A stretch of 64,000 bases of DNA from Hyphomicrobium denitrificans ATCC 51888 (GCF_000143145.1 NC_014313.1:310001-374000), one strand, 5' to 3'; positions 36,751 to 45,947 are shown, numbered from the stretch's first letter. The notes: generated by a model from the sequence alone, not told the origin. Translations and numbers: made by a program.

Positions 36751-37715
36751 AGCCGCTGCTGACTCGTCGTCAATCGCTTTTGCTCGGTGGCAGTGCCTTG
36801 TCGCTGTTCTGCTGTTGTCCGCCTGGCCGGGCAGAGCCTCATCGCTATGAACTCACGCCAAAGAAATTGACCGACGGCGTGTGGGTCACGCGCGGCTCTG
36901 ACGAAGCGATCAATGAGCGGAACGGCGGCGCCATCGCCAACGTCGCAATTCTCGACTCATCAGAAGGCGCGATCCTGATCGATACCGGCCCGTCGCGCCG
37001 GTTTGGCGAAGCCCTGATGACGCTCGCCAAGGAGCTGACCGGCAAGCCCATCGCCCGCGTTTATCTCACGCATTTTCATCCCGATCATATGTTCGGGAAT
37101 CAGGCCTTCGATCCGGCGAAGCTCGCGGCGACCAAGGGCACGATCGACGGCATGAAGGAATACGGAAATGCATTTTCCGATTCCATGTATCGCGCGGCCG
37201 GCGACTGGATGCGCGGCACGGAACTTGTTTTGCCGCAAGCGGTCGTCGAAGGCGCGCCGGAAGACATCGGCAACCGCCGCTTGCGGCCGCTGCTGATGCG
37301 CGGCCACACACCGTCGGATCTTGCTCTTTTCGACGAAAAGACAGGGATCTTGTTCGCTGGCGATCTTGTGTTTCTGGATCGCGCTCCAACGACGCCGCAC
37401 GCCGATATCGAACGCTGGCGGATGAGCCTGGCAAACCTTTCGGCGATCCCGAGCGCAATGATCGTGCCGGGGCATGGGCCGGTCGAAAGCAGTGTGCGGG
37501 GAGTCGAGCAAACGTCGCGCTGGCTTGAAACGATATCGCACATGATCGGCGACGCGTTCGAACGCGGGCTCGATATCTCGGAAGCGATCACTCTTCCGCT
37601 TCCCGATTGGACCAAGAGCATCGCGCTCGCACGCTACGAGTACGAGCGTTCGGTGATGCATCTCTATCCGCAATTCGAGGCCGCGCGCTGGCCGAGAATC
37701 GACGAACGCGGATGA
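36747..37715 (+). CDS. Quinoprotein relay zinc metallohydrolase (SoxH-like)
   Basis: 322-residue exported metallo-beta-lactamase-fold protein. The N-terminus has a signal with a Tat-like TRRQSLLLGGSAL and an unusual CCC run at the cleavage region. Metal motif HFHPDH at about residue 110; further ligands in MRGHTPSD, GDLVFLD and VPGHGPV. SoxH-related hydrolases of this type sit beside SoxYZ-like carriers and PQQ dehydrogenases and may release a product from the carrier Cys. Coupled to the carrier gene by ATGA overlap. Confidence 0.88.
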   Translation: MKPLLTRRQSLLLGGSALSLFCCCPPGRAEPHRYELTPKKLTDGVWVTRGSDEAINERNGGAIANVAILDSSEGAILIDTGPSRRFGEALMTLAKELTGKPIARVYLTHFHPDHMFGNQAFDPAKLAATKGTIDGMKEYGNAFSDSMYRAAGDWMRGTELVLPQAVVEGAPEDIGNRRLRPLLMRGHTPSDLALFDEKTGILFAGDLVFLDRAPTTPHADIERWRMSLANLSAIPSAMIVPGHGPVESSVRGVEQTSRWLETISHMIGDAFERGLDISEAITLPLPDWTKSIALARYEYERSVMHLYPQFEAARWPRIDERG

Positions 37716-37885
37716 CATTTGTCAAAGGTGCCACTTTAGGCGAATAGACCAATTACCAATTAATCAGCGCACGTCTCCGAGGTAGTTTGCCCCCGCTTTC
37801 TTCCCAAATTTCCCAGAATTTGAAGCGGAATAATAATCCGTACAGGGAAGAAGGCCTGGAAACGCAAACCCAAAAGGGACCTGCA

Positions 37886-39649
37886 ATGAAAACCTGGAGA
37901 TGGTTGGCGACGACGAGCGCCTTCGCGCTGTCGTTGGGCATATCGACAGTCGCTCGCGCCGATGTTTCGATCGAAGATATCGTCAACGATGCGAAGACCA
38001 CACAAGACGTCGTGACTTCCGGTCTCGGCGGACAGGGCCAACGCTACAGCCCGCTCAATCAAATCAATAAAGACAACGTCTCGAACCTGGTTCCCGCCTG
38101 GGCGATGTCGCTCGGCGGCGAAAAAATGCGCGGTCAGGAATCGCAGCCGCTGGTCAAAGACGGCGTCATGTACGTTACCGGTTCGTACAGCCGCATCTGG
38201 GCGATCGATATCAAAACCGGTCACGAAATCTGGGAATACAATGCGCGGCTTCCGGAAGGAATTCTTCCATGCTGCGACGTCGTCAATCGCGGTGCTGCGC
38301 TCATCGGCGACAAGGTGATTTTCGGCACGCTGGACGCCAAGCTGGTCGCGCTCAACCAGAAGACCGGCAAGGTCGTCTGGACGAAAGAGATCGACGACTT
38401 CAAGGGCGGCTATTCCTATACGGCGCCGCCGTTGATCGTTCCTTCGAAGGCGTTCGGACCTCTGGTCGTCACGGGCGTATCTGGCGGTGAATTCGGCATC
38501 GTCGGCCGCATCGATGCGCGCAAGGCGGACAACGGCGAACTCGTCTGGACGCGTCCGACGATCGAAGGCCACATGGGCACGCTCAACGGCGCCGAGTCGA
38601 CCATGACGGGCAACAAGAACGAAACCTGGAAGGGCGATCTCTGGAAGACGGGCGGCGGCGCGACGTGGCTCGGCGGAACCTATGACTCCGAGACGAACAC
38701 GATCTTCATCGGTTCGGGCAACCCTGCGCCGTGGAACAGCCACATGCGCCCCGGCGACAATCGCTGGTCGTGCTCGCGGCTTGCGATCGATCCCGAGACC
38801 GGCAATATCAAATGGGGCTTCCAGACGACGCCGAACGACGGCTGGGACTTCGACGGCGTGAACGAAGTCGTGTCGTTCGATCTCGATGGCACGAAGGCGG
38901 TCGCGACGGCGGACCGCAACGGCTTCTTCTATGTGCTCAACCGCGAGAACGGCAAATTCATCCGTGGCTTCCCGTTCGTCGAGAAGATCACGTGGGCGAG
39001 CGGTCTCGATGAAAACGGCCGTCCGAAGTTCGTTGCGGACAACCGTCCGGGCGATCCCAAGGATGCCAAGGACGGCAAGCAGGGCAAGTCGGTCTTCGCC
39101 GTGCCGAGCTTCCTCGGCGGCAAGAACCAGCAGCCGATGGCGTACAGCCCGGACACGAAGCTGTTCTATGTTCCCGCCAACGAGTGGGGCATGGACATTC
39201 ACAACGAGCCGGTGACGTACAAGAAGGGCGCCGCGTATCTCGGTGCCGGCTTCACGATCAAACGGATCTTCGAAGATCATATCGGCTCGTTGAAGGCCGT
39301 CGATCCGGCTTCGGGCAAGATCGTCTGGCAGATCAACAACAATGCTCCTCTGTGGGGCGGCGTTCTGACAACCGGCGGCGGTCTCGTCGTCTATGGAACG
39401 CCGGAAGGCGATCTGAAGATTGTCGACGACAAGACCGGCAAGGAGCTTTGGCACTTCAACACGGGCTCGGGCATCGTTGCACCGCCGATCACCTGGGAAC
39501 AGGACGGCGAGCAGATGATCTCGGTCATCTCGGGTTGGGGCGGCGCGGTTCCGCTCTGGGGCGGCGAAGTTGCCAAAACCATTCAGCACTTGAACCAGGG
39601 CGGAATGGTCTGGACCTTCAAGCTGCCGAAGAAGACAGCATCGAACTAA
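37886..39649 (+). CDS. exaF: Lanthanide-type PQQ-dependent alcohol dehydrogenase (ExaF/PedH-like)
   Basis: 587-residue periplasmic eight-bladed quinoprotein. Signal peptide ends near ARA. The vicinal disulfide is in [12 protein letters not shown]. The catalytic Asp and the extra Asp that marks lanthanide coordination are in [12 protein letters not shown]; calcium-type ExaA has Ser or Thr at the second position. The sequence follows the ethanol dehydrogenase line ([29 protein letters not shown] near the end) rather than the XoxF methanol dehydrogenases, so ExaF/PedH is the better name. It oxidises alcohols, probably ethanol and related substrates, to aldehydes or acids. The ATG at 37886 follows AAAGGGAC. 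A strong terminator follows. Confidence 0.9.
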   Translation: MKTWRWLATTSAFALSLGISTVARADVSIEDIVNDAKTTQDVVTSGLGGQGQRYSPLNQINKDNVSNLVPAWAMSLGGEKMRGQESQPLVKDGVMYVTGSYSRIWAIDIKTGHEIWEYNARLPEGILPCCDVVNRGAALIGDKVIFGTLDAKLVALNQKTGKVVWTKEIDDFKGGYSYTAPPLIVPSKAFGPLVVTGVSGGEFGIVGRIDARKADNGELVWTRPTIEGHMGTLNGAESTMTGNKNETWKGDLWKTGGGATWLGGTYDSETNTIFIGSGNPAPWNSHMRPGDNRWSCSRLAIDPETGNIKWGFQTTPNDGWDFDGVNEVVSFDLDGTKAVATADRNGFFYVLNRENGKFIRGFPFVEKITWASGLDENGRPKFVADNRPGDPKDAKDGKQGKSVFAVPSFLGGKNQQPMAYSPDTKLFYVPANEWGMDIHNEPVTYKKGAAYLGAGFTIKRIFEDHIGSLKAVDPASGKIVWQINNNAPLWGGVLTTGGGLVVYGTPEGDLKIVDDKTGKELWHFNTGSGIVAPPITWEQDGEQMISVISGWGGAVPLWGGEVAKTIQHLNQGGMVWTFKLPKKTASN

Positions 39650-39676
39650 ACTCTCCAAAGCCACGCATGCACTCAG

Positions 39677-39703
39677 AAGGCAAGTCTTCGGACTTGCCTT
39701 TTT
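39677..39703 (+). terminator. Rho-independent terminator of the quinoprotein gene
   Basis: AAGGCAAGTC (39677-39686), a TTCG tetraloop and GACTTGCCTT (39691-39700) form a perfect 10-bp stem followed by TTT. It lies 27 bases after the exaF stop. Confidence 0.9.
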
Positions 39704-39771
39704 CGCATGCGGGTTGGACAAGCGATGATGCGTTCAATCCATTTTATTGCTCAGATGGACAGCGAACCGCG

Positions 39772-40653
39772 ATGCCTGCGAGAGATATTGTGAAACGGGC
39801 ACGCTCGTTCGCGCCGAAGGCTCTCCGAGCCGCGGCCGTGATGCTCGCTTGCCTGGGCGCCAGCGGGCAGGGCGTTCCAAGCGGCGAACTCATTCCGGTC
39901 GATGCGGCGCTGATCCTTGCCGTCGATGTCTCGCAGTCTGTGGATGAAAACCGGTATCGTCTGCAAAGCGAAGGAATGGCCGAAGCGCTCGAAAGCAAAG
40001 CCATTGCGGATACGATTGCCTCCGGGCCTTACGGGCGCATCGCCGTTCAGTTCGTCGTCTGGGCTGACGGCGTCGAAACGACGATCCCTTGGCAGATCAT
40101 CTCCAGCAGCGAGACCGCCGCGGCGTTCGCAGGCCGCATCCGCCAGCAGACGCAGCGCAAAGGCGAATATACGTGCATGGCGCGCATGATGCGCACCATC
40201 GAACAAGACATGCTCGACGATTTGCCATTCAAAGCGACGCGCACGATTTTGGATATTTCCGGCGACGGCATCGACAACTGCGCCGATCCGACAGCGATCG
40301 AGGACGCGCGCGATCGTCTGCTGCGGCGTGGCGTTACGATCAATGGTCTGCCGATCATCGTGCACGGAGAAAACGATGTGGTCGGCGCGGGCGCGTATCG
40401 CGCGCCGGGCTTCGGCTTGCGGCCGTTGGCGCGCGGACCTGGCATCGAAACGACGCTCGACCGCTGGTTTCAAGATCATGTCATCGGTGGGCAGGGCGCG
40501 TTCGTTCAGCCATCGCAGGGTTATGAGGAGATCAGCCGCGCGTTCCGGCAGAAATTCCTGAACGAGATCAGCAGCGTTGGTTTCGATCGTGACCGCTTCG
40601 CAATTGCTCCAAATCATCTCGCGGATTCCGCGCTATCGCGTCCGGCGAATTGA
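39772..40653 (+). CDS. DUF1194 domain protein with VWA-like motif
   Basis: 293-residue exported protein. N-terminal hydrophobic segment (about 15-30). The MIDAS-like metal motif DVSQSVD at about residue 50 and the later TRTILDISGDGIDN are typical of DUF1194, a von Willebrand factor A-related family. Function unknown. The ATG at 39772 is used; an upstream ATG in the same frame lies inside the exaF terminator. It is separated from the quinoprotein cluster by that terminator, so it is probably not part of it. Confidence 0.86.
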   Translation: MPARDIVKRARSFAPKALRAAAVMLACLGASGQGVPSGELIPVDAALILAVDVSQSVDENRYRLQSEGMAEALESKAIADTIASGPYGRIAVQFVVWADGVETTIPWQIISSSETAAAFAGRIRQQTQRKGEYTCMARMMRTIEQDMLDDLPFKATRTILDISGDGIDNCADPTAIEDARDRLLRRGVTINGLPIIVHGENDVVGAGAYRAPGFGLRPLARGPGIETTLDRWFQDHVIGGQGAFVQPSQGYEEISRAFRQKFLNEISSVGFDRDRFAIAPNHLADSALSRPAN

Positions 40654-40769
40654 TTTGATCGGCCCGTGCTCTGGCTCGCGAGGATGCTGATGCTGTCGCT
40701 GGCGCTCTGACACTGCAAGGAACTTAAGCAGGACGGTCACGTTCTTCATCGTCGATGGAGGACCGATAG

Positions 40770-41270
40770 ATGGCGACCCCTAAAGAACTCGAAGCGCAGT
40801 TTTGGAAAGCCCTCAAGTCAGACATGACGATGATGGTCGGTCTTGTCGGCGAGGACGACAGTCACATGCGGCCGCTGACCGCGCAGACCGAGCGAGATCA
40901 TGCAGACGGCTATCGCGGGCCGATCTGGTTTTTCTCATCGACGGAAACGACGCTGGTCCGCGAACTGAGCCGCTCGAATGCGGCCGTCGCGACGTTCGCA
41001 TCGAAGGGGCATGACCTTTTCGCCACCGTTCACGGCCAATTGCGGGTCGACAACGATCGCCGCGTGATCGACGCGTTATGGAATAGCTTCATCGCGGCCT
41101 GGTATGAAGGCGGCAAGGACGATCCGAAACTGGCGCTGTTGCGACTTGACGCGGACAACGCTGAGATATGGCTCAATGCATCGAGCCTTCTAGCAGGTAT
41201 CAAAATCCTTCTCGGGTCCGATCCGAAGGAGGACTACAAGGAAAACGTCGCCAAGGTGTCGCTCAAATGA
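40770..41270 (+). CDS. PPOx-fold general stress protein
   Basis: 166-residue protein of the pyridoxamine phosphate oxidase-like general stress family. Landmarks: FWKALKSDMTMMVGL, IWFFSSTETTLVREL, ATFASKGHDLFATVHGQLRVDND. The split-barrel fold binds flavin in related proteins; the substrate is unknown. The stop overlaps the next small gene by four bases. Confidence 0.87.
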   Translation: MATPKELEAQFWKALKSDMTMMVGLVGEDDSHMRPLTAQTERDHADGYRGPIWFFSSTETTLVRELSRSNAAVATFASKGHDLFATVHGQLRVDNDRRVIDALWNSFIAAWYEGGKDDPKLALLRLDADNAEIWLNASSLLAGIKILLGSDPKEDYKENVAKVSLK

Positions 41271-41458
41271 GTGGGCGTGCTCCAGTTTGGAAGACGAAAA
41301 ATCCGAAAGCGAAGTCCGGACAGTCGCGACGCCTCACATCGTCGCAAAAGGCTGCCGCGAAGCAACGTGCAGCGAAGGCCGGGCGGAAATATCCCAATCT
41401 CGTCGATAATATTCGCGCCGCCCGCTTGTCGGAGGCGAAGAAGGTGCCGCGAACATAA
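41267..41458 (+). CDS. Small basic hypothetical protein
   Basis: 63-residue protein, very rich in Lys, Arg, Ala and Ser (MSGRAPVWKTKNPKAKSG... ending EAKKVPRT). No domain recognised. It is coupled to the PPOx-fold gene by ATGA overlap, which argues that it is real. Its charge and size would suit nucleic-acid binding, which is only a guess. It converges with the UdgX gene, one base apart. Confidence 0.7.
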   Translation: MSGRAPVWKTKNPKAKSGQSRRLTSSQKAAAKQRAAKAGRKYPNLVDNIRAARLSEAKKVPRT

Positions 41459-41459
41459 G

Positions 41460-42869
41460 TCATGCGGCTTCGGCGAGACATGCTCGCGCCAGATTGAGGT
41501 CGGCGACGAACTTCGCAAATTCGGTTTCTGCTTGAGCCTTATCTTGCAGCCTTAAAATATACGACGGGTGGATGGTGAGCACGGCAGGCACGGTGTCAAA
41601 CTTCGTCAGGCCTCGCGATTCAGAAACCTTCACCGGGCGGCCCGCGAGCGCGAAGGCTGCACTGGCACCGAGTGCGACGACAAGCTTCGGCTGCACGATC
41701 TTCAGCTCTTCTTGCAGCCACCAGCGATAATGCTTGATCTCGCCATGCGTCGGCGTCTGGTGAATTCGGCGTTTGCCGCGCTGCTCGTATTTGAAATGCT
41801 TGACGGCATTGGTGATGTAGCATTCGGCGCGCGAGATTCCTGACGCTGCGAGCGCGCGGTCAAAAATTGCGCCCGCCGGACCGACGAACGGCCGGCCTTG
41901 AATGTCTTCCTGATCGCCCGGCTGCTCGCCGATGAACGCCAAATCCGGACGCAGCGGACCTTCGCCCAGGACCGCTCTGGTTCCGCCCGGAACGAATGCG
42001 TCGGAAGCGGTGATGATCTCGTTCAAGGCTTCTAGCGAAAGCGGAGGAGAGCCCGTCGAGCGAAGCAACGCGCGTTCCGGGGAGCGTTTTATCGATATCG
42101 AAGGCGGCGCCTCCAGCATGTCGTCGACCCGGCGAGCGGCCGCGCGGATCATGTCACCCATTGCCGATGCTTCGGGCAAGTTCTGCCAATAACGCTTCGG
42201 CATTTCTGCGCGCATAAGCTTGGTGTTCAGGCGCGCCGGGTTGAACGTGCTTCGATAATATTCGATCCATCCCTTCTCGAACTCATCCTCCGGCGCTTTC
42301 AAGTCGGACTTTGAAGCTGGGCCGCCAGCGGTCAGTTGGTGTCGGTTCCAATGCAGCGAGCCGAGCGGCGTCAAGATCGACCACGCGAAGCTTGGAAACC
42401 GGGAGACAAAAAACGATGAGGCTTCGTGCAGGATGAAAAACTGCGGCTCGAACCAGGCGACGAAACGTTCGCCATCGTCGCTCGGCGTGCTTTGAAAGCG
42501 CACAAACGCGTGCATTTTATGGATATCGCGCGCGATCGCTTTTCGCATCCTCTCGAGCCGATGGACGGTCGGATCGCATGCGACGTCCAGAAGATGCCGC
42601 TCGCCGTGTTTCACGCGCCAGATCAGATCGTAAAGCAATCCGTAGCGTTCGGGATCGGTGTGGCAAACGACGAGCTTCGCCAACGACACGACATCGGCTG
42701 GAAGCGAGATTCGCGTAGCCGAGTTTTCGGGCGCGACATTGAATCTTTCACGAGCGTCGCTGTTGCCCCACGCCACGTTTTCCGGCGTCGTGCCGTTTTC
42801 CAGAAGCGATCGGACAGCCTGCCGAAACCCCTCGAAATCCGCACCAGATTTCAATTGGATCTCGACCAT
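41460..42869 (-). CDS. DUF4130-UdgX fusion, uracil-DNA binding/crosslinking protein
   Basis: 469-residue fusion. Residues 1-250 match the DUF4130 family linked to radical SAM repair proteins. Residues 280-469 are a UdgX-type uracil-DNA glycosylase: GEQPGDQED at 314-322, TNAVKHFKYEQRGKRRIHQTP with the UdgX-specific His at 370, and LTIHPSYILR. In UdgX that His forms a covalent bond with the sugar after uracil removal. The iron-sulfur Cys ligands usual in UdgX (CxxC before the GEG motif and a Cys after the His loop) are absent here. The gene follows the radical SAM gene by one base and shares its SOS box. Confidence 0.92.
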   Translation of the reverse strand: MVEIQLKSGADFEGFRQAVRSLLENGTTPENVAWGNSDARERFNVAPENSATRISLPADVVSLAKLVVCHTDPERYGLLYDLIWRVKHGERHLLDVACDPTVHRLERMRKAIARDIHKMHAFVRFQSTPSDDGERFVAWFEPQFFILHEASSFFVSRFPSFAWSILTPLGSLHWNRHQLTAGGPASKSDLKAPEDEFEKGWIEYYRSTFNPARLNTKLMRAEMPKRYWQNLPEASAMGDMIRAAARRVDDMLEAPPSISIKRSPERALLRSTGSPPLSLEALNEIITASDAFVPGGTRAVLGEGPLRPDLAFIGEQPGDQEDIQGRPFVGPAGAIFDRALAASGISRAECYITNAVKHFKYEQRGKRRIHQTPTHGEIKHYRWWLQEELKIVQPKLVVALGASAAFALAGRPVKVSESRGLTKFDTVPAVLTIHPSYILRLQDKAQAETEFAKFVADLNLARACLAEAA

Positions 42870-42870
42870 C

Positions 42871-44079
42871 TCAGAACAACTCCAGCTGCTGAGAGGGTGC
42901 GATGCGGCTGCGCAGGTCGAGCCGGTCGAGAAGCGCTGTCGAATGGTGATCGGCCGCGATCAGAAACGGCAGCGCACGTTTGAATCCCGGCGACAGGCGG
43001 CGGATGTCTTCGGCTCGCAGACGATGATGCCGCCGCGAAGAGATAATCTGATCGACGGCACGTTTGCCCAATCCCGGGACGCGCAACAACATCTCGCGTG
43101 CGGCGGTGTTCACGTCGACGGGAAAGGCCTCGCGATGCTTCAGCGCCCAGGCGAACTTCGGGTCGATGCCGAGGTCGAGCATTCCGTCGTCAGAGGCGGA
43201 TGCGAGATCCTCGATCGAGAACTCATAGTATCGCAACAGCCAATCGGCTTGATAAAGCCGGTGCTCCCGAACCAGCGGAGGCGCTTTGACGGGCAACGCC
43301 TTGCTCGCGTCGGGGATCGGGCTGAAGCCGGAATAATATACGCGCTTGAGCTTATATTTCTCGTACATGCGCGAGCTTGATCGGAGCACGTCGAGGTCCG
43401 ATGCATCGTCCGCGCCGACGATGATTTGCGTGCTTTGGCCGGCGGGCGAAAAGCGGCGCTTCTCCTTCTTGGCTTCCGCGATGCGCTCTCCCGTCTGCCT
43501 CATCGCAAACTGGATCGTTTCGGCGTTTTTCTCAGGAGCCAGCTTGCGGAGGCTTGTCTCTCGCGAAAGTTCCAAATTGATGGACAGGCGATCGGCCCAT
43601 AAGCCGGCCTGCTCGATCAACCAGGGGCTTGCTTCCGGAATCGTCTTCAAATGGATGTAGCCGGCAAAGCCGTGCTCGCGCCGCAGCTTCTTGGCGACGA
43701 GCATCATCTGTTCCATCGTGTAGTCGGCGGAGCGGATGATGCCGGAGGACAGGAAAAGTCCTTCGATATAATTGCGCTTATAAAATTCGGTCGTCAGCGT
43801 CACGACCTCGTCGACCGAGAAACGCGCGCGGCGGACGTTCGAGGAGCGTCGATTGATGCAGTAGGCGCAGTCGTACAGACAGTAGTTGGTGAGCAGGATT
43901 TTGAGTAGCGACACGCAGCGGCCGTCAGGCGTGTAGGAGTGACAGATCCCGGCTCCGGTGGTCGATCCAAGCCCACCTTGTTTCGCCTTGTGCTTCGGCC
44001 CGCCCGAGGACGCGCACGACGCGTCGTATTTGGCGGCGTCGGCTAAAATCGGAAGCTTTTCGAAGAGCGTCATAGCCAT
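42871..44079 (-). CDS. Putative DNA modification/repair radical SAM protein
   Basis: 402-residue radical SAM enzyme of the family linked to UDG-fold proteins. The start EKLPILADAAKYDASCASSGG, the SAM-cluster motif NYCLYDCAYC and the C-terminal helix-hairpin-helix (LLRVPGLGKRAVDQIISSRR) are all present. HhH and the partner UdgX point to work on DNA. The exact reaction is not known. ATGs at 44079 and 44073 are both possible. It is the first gene of a two-gene unit directly behind an SOS box. Confidence 0.92.
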   Translation of the reverse strand: MAMTLFEKLPILADAAKYDASCASSGGPKHKAKQGGLGSTTGAGICHSYTPDGRCVSLLKILLTNYCLYDCAYCINRRSSNVRRARFSVDEVVTLTTEFYKRNYIEGLFLSSGIIRSADYTMEQMMLVAKKLRREHGFAGYIHLKTIPEASPWLIEQAGLWADRLSINLELSRETSLRKLAPEKNAETIQFAMRQTGERIAEAKKEKRRFSPAGQSTQIIVGADDASDLDVLRSSSRMYEKYKLKRVYYSGFSPIPDASKALPVKAPPLVREHRLYQADWLLRYYEFSIEDLASASDDGMLDLGIDPKFAWALKHREAFPVDVNTAAREMLLRVPGLGKRAVDQIISSRRHHRLRAEDIRRLSPGFKRALPFLIAADHHSTALLDRLDLRSRIAPSQQLELF

Positions 44080-44083
44080 ACAT

Positions 44084-44098
44084 GTTCACTAAATGTTC
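44084..44098 (-). promoter_or_regulatory. LexA (SOS) box upstream of the radical SAM/UdgX operon
   Basis: GTTC at 44084-44087 and GTTC at 44095-44098, seven bases apart on the plus strand (GAAC-N7-GAAC on the coding strand). This is the known alphaproteobacterial LexA box. It ends five bases before the start codon, so bound LexA would cover the promoter start or the ribosome binding region. Confidence 0.82.
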
Positions 44099-44240
44099 TT
44101 TTGTCGAAGTGCAAGTGCAAAGGGGGCGAGGAGCGCAGAATGTGCGCCGATTATGGGCGGAAACCGAAAGCTCTGGCGGGTCTAGCGCAAGCTCTCAACG
44201 CCTGCGCCGCGCGTTCGACGGCTTAGCTTACGACTCTTCG

Positions 44241-45008
44241 CTATTCGAAGCTCTTCGCCGGCCTTCGATTGGAAATGTAGAGGATTGCGAGAAGCAGAAC
44301 CAACGTCGTCAACGACGCGTAATCGCGGGGCAAGTTCAAACCGCCGGCCTCCGCCGGTTTGGTAAGGAAGTCGCCGAACGTCGCTCCAAAAGGACGTGTA
44401 AATACGAAGGCGATCCAAAATAGCAGAACATCGGACAGAGATTTTGAATAGTGCAGAGCGCCGACGATCAGAATAATCGCTGCCGTCACCGCCGCGCCCT
44501 GCAGGAACGAGAGACCGACATTGTCAGTGAGGAAATCTCCAAAGGCTGTGCCAAGGCTGTTTGAGAATAGCACCGCGAGCCAAAAGTAGATTTCGCTGTC
44601 CTTCCGGTACAGCGGATACACGGTCAGATCGCCAACGCGCATGTACCAGCATGCAAGCGTCAGAAGCAGACCGGCAACCAAAAGCGCGGAACCGAGCGCA
44701 TAGCCCAATCCAAGGGAGCGATCCATAAAATCCGAAACTTCGGTTCCAGCCGTCGTCGTGGCGATAATCGCGAGCCAGAACAGCAGCGGATGAAAGGCCC
44801 GCGACTTGATCTGGGCCGCGAGAACGGCAATGAGGACGGCAAACGTAATCGCAAGTCCTACGTAATATCCAAGCTCCAGCGACATCGAGAGATAATCGCC
44901 GGCGGTCTCTCCGAGAGTCGTGGCAAGGATTTTCAGAATCCAGAATGCAAGCGTAATTTCAGCGACCTTCGATACGGTCGCCGGATGTACGCTCTCTTCC
45001 TCAGTCAT
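44241..45008 (-). CDS. COG4705-like membrane protein with four internal repeats
   Basis: 255-residue polytopic membrane protein with about eight helices. The same motif recurs four times: LATTLGETAGDYLS, TTTAGTEVSDFMDR, SNSLGTAFGDFLTD and TRPFGATFGDFLTK. Each has T/S, G and an acidic residue followed by D/F within the helix. This repeat matches the uncharacterised COG4705 membrane protein group. Transport is a fair guess, but no substrate is known. AAGGA lies upstream of the ATG. Confidence 0.82.
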   Translation of the reverse strand: MTEEESVHPATVSKVAEITLAFWILKILATTLGETAGDYLSMSLELGYYVGLAITFAVLIAVLAAQIKSRAFHPLLFWLAIIATTTAGTEVSDFMDRSLGLGYALGSALLVAGLLLTLACWYMRVGDLTVYPLYRKDSEIYFWLAVLFSNSLGTAFGDFLTDNVGLSFLQGAAVTAAIILIVGALHYSKSLSDVLLFWIAFVFTRPFGATFGDFLTKPAEAGGLNLPRDYASLTTLVLLLAILYISNRRPAKSFE

Positions 45009-45101
45009 GATTGCATGTCCTTCGTCGTTGGCAGTATGCGCCGCCGGGGAGATGTCGTAAAAATCTAATTGTCAAAGTCCGCACACACAGGAGCTGATAC
45101 A

Positions 45102-45533
45102 GTGGAATTAAAATTCGGCTGGCTCGCATGGGCTCTTCTATCGGCGACCTTCGCGGCATTGACGGCGATTTTCGCAAAAATTGGCGTCGCCAACATCAAC
45201 TCGGATCTCGCGACGTTCATCCGCACGGTGGTGGTTATGGTGGCATTGGGCGTCATTCTTCTTGCGCGCGGCCTTTTCCAACAAGTGAACGATATCTCGG
45301 CTCATACGTATCTGTTTCTCGCGCTCTCAGGCTTGGCCACGGGAGCCTCATGGCTCTGCTACTTCCGGGCTTTGCAGATCGGCGACGCTGCCCTCGTTGC
45401 ACCGATTGATAAGCTTGGCGTCGTTCTGGTCGCGATATTCGGCGTCACGATTCTCGGAGAGTCTCTTTCGCTCATCAATTGGATCGGCATAGCAATGATG
45501 GCTTCCGGAGCCGTCCTCGTGGCATGGCGGTGA
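45102..45533 (+). CDS. Half-size EamA-family (DMT) transporter
   Basis: 143-residue membrane protein holding a single EamA domain with five helices, ending LGESLSLINWIGIAMMASGAVLVAW. Such half-size members act as dimers. The GTG at 45102 has AGGAG at 45089-45093; a TTG at 45069 opens the same frame but has no ribosome binding site. Substrate unknown. It diverges from the COG4705-like gene. Confidence 0.87.
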   Translation: MELKFGWLAWALLSATFAALTAIFAKIGVANINSDLATFIRTVVVMVALGVILLARGLFQQVNDISAHTYLFLALSGLATGASWLCYFRALQIGDAALVAPIDKLGVVLVAIFGVTILGESLSLINWIGIAMMASGAVLVAWR

Positions 45534-45559
45534 GGAATCCCAGATGAGGCGATTCACAT

Positions 45560-45943
45560 TCAGCCTCCCGCTTTCGACAGAGCTTGGATTACATTTTCGA
45601 GCCGTTGGCTGGCCCAGCGGTTTTTCGGATCGAGCTTAAGCGCATCTTCAAGATCAAGCTTGGCGTGATGCCATTCACCCAAATCCGCAAATGCAACGCC
45701 ACGATTGTAATAAGCATCTGAGCGGCTAAGCGTTCGGCTGTTCGCTACAGCAATGAAACGCGAACACGCCGCAAGTGCCTCGACCGGCCCAAGCTCCGAC
45801 CCGAGGCAAGTTTGCCGATCTATCCCCTCGCTGTCGGAAGAGTCCGGCTTATCGCAACCTGCCACACCGCAAAGAATGCCGATGATGATCAGCAAGGTCA
45901 GGCGTCTAATTCCAAGCGTGTTTCGGATCGCACAGGCCGTCAT
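45560..45943 (-). CDS. Small TPR lipoprotein
   Basis: 127-residue lipoprotein with lipobox GVAGC and one to two TPR-like units (SDAYYNRGVAFADLGEWHHAKLDLEDALKLDP). A single short helical repeat suggests a binding or scaffold role. It starts four bases after the upstream small secreted protein, so the two are cotranscribed. Confidence 0.78.
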   Translation of the reverse strand: MTACAIRNTLGIRRLTLLIIIGILCGVAGCDKPDSSDSEGIDRQTCLGSELGPVEALAACSRFIAVANSRTLSRSDAYYNRGVAFADLGEWHHAKLDLEDALKLDPKNRWASQRLENVIQALSKAGG

Positions 45944-45947
45944 TCAG

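Noticed and set aside
37760-39721. Minus-strand open frame of 653 codons opposite the quinoprotein gene
   Set aside because: Complete overlap with the dehydrogenase; no recognisable domain and Arg/Asp-rich shadow composition.
39666-39771. Upstream ATG for the DUF1194 gene
   Set aside because: It would translate through the exaF terminator hairpin; the ATG at 39772 gives the family-like start.
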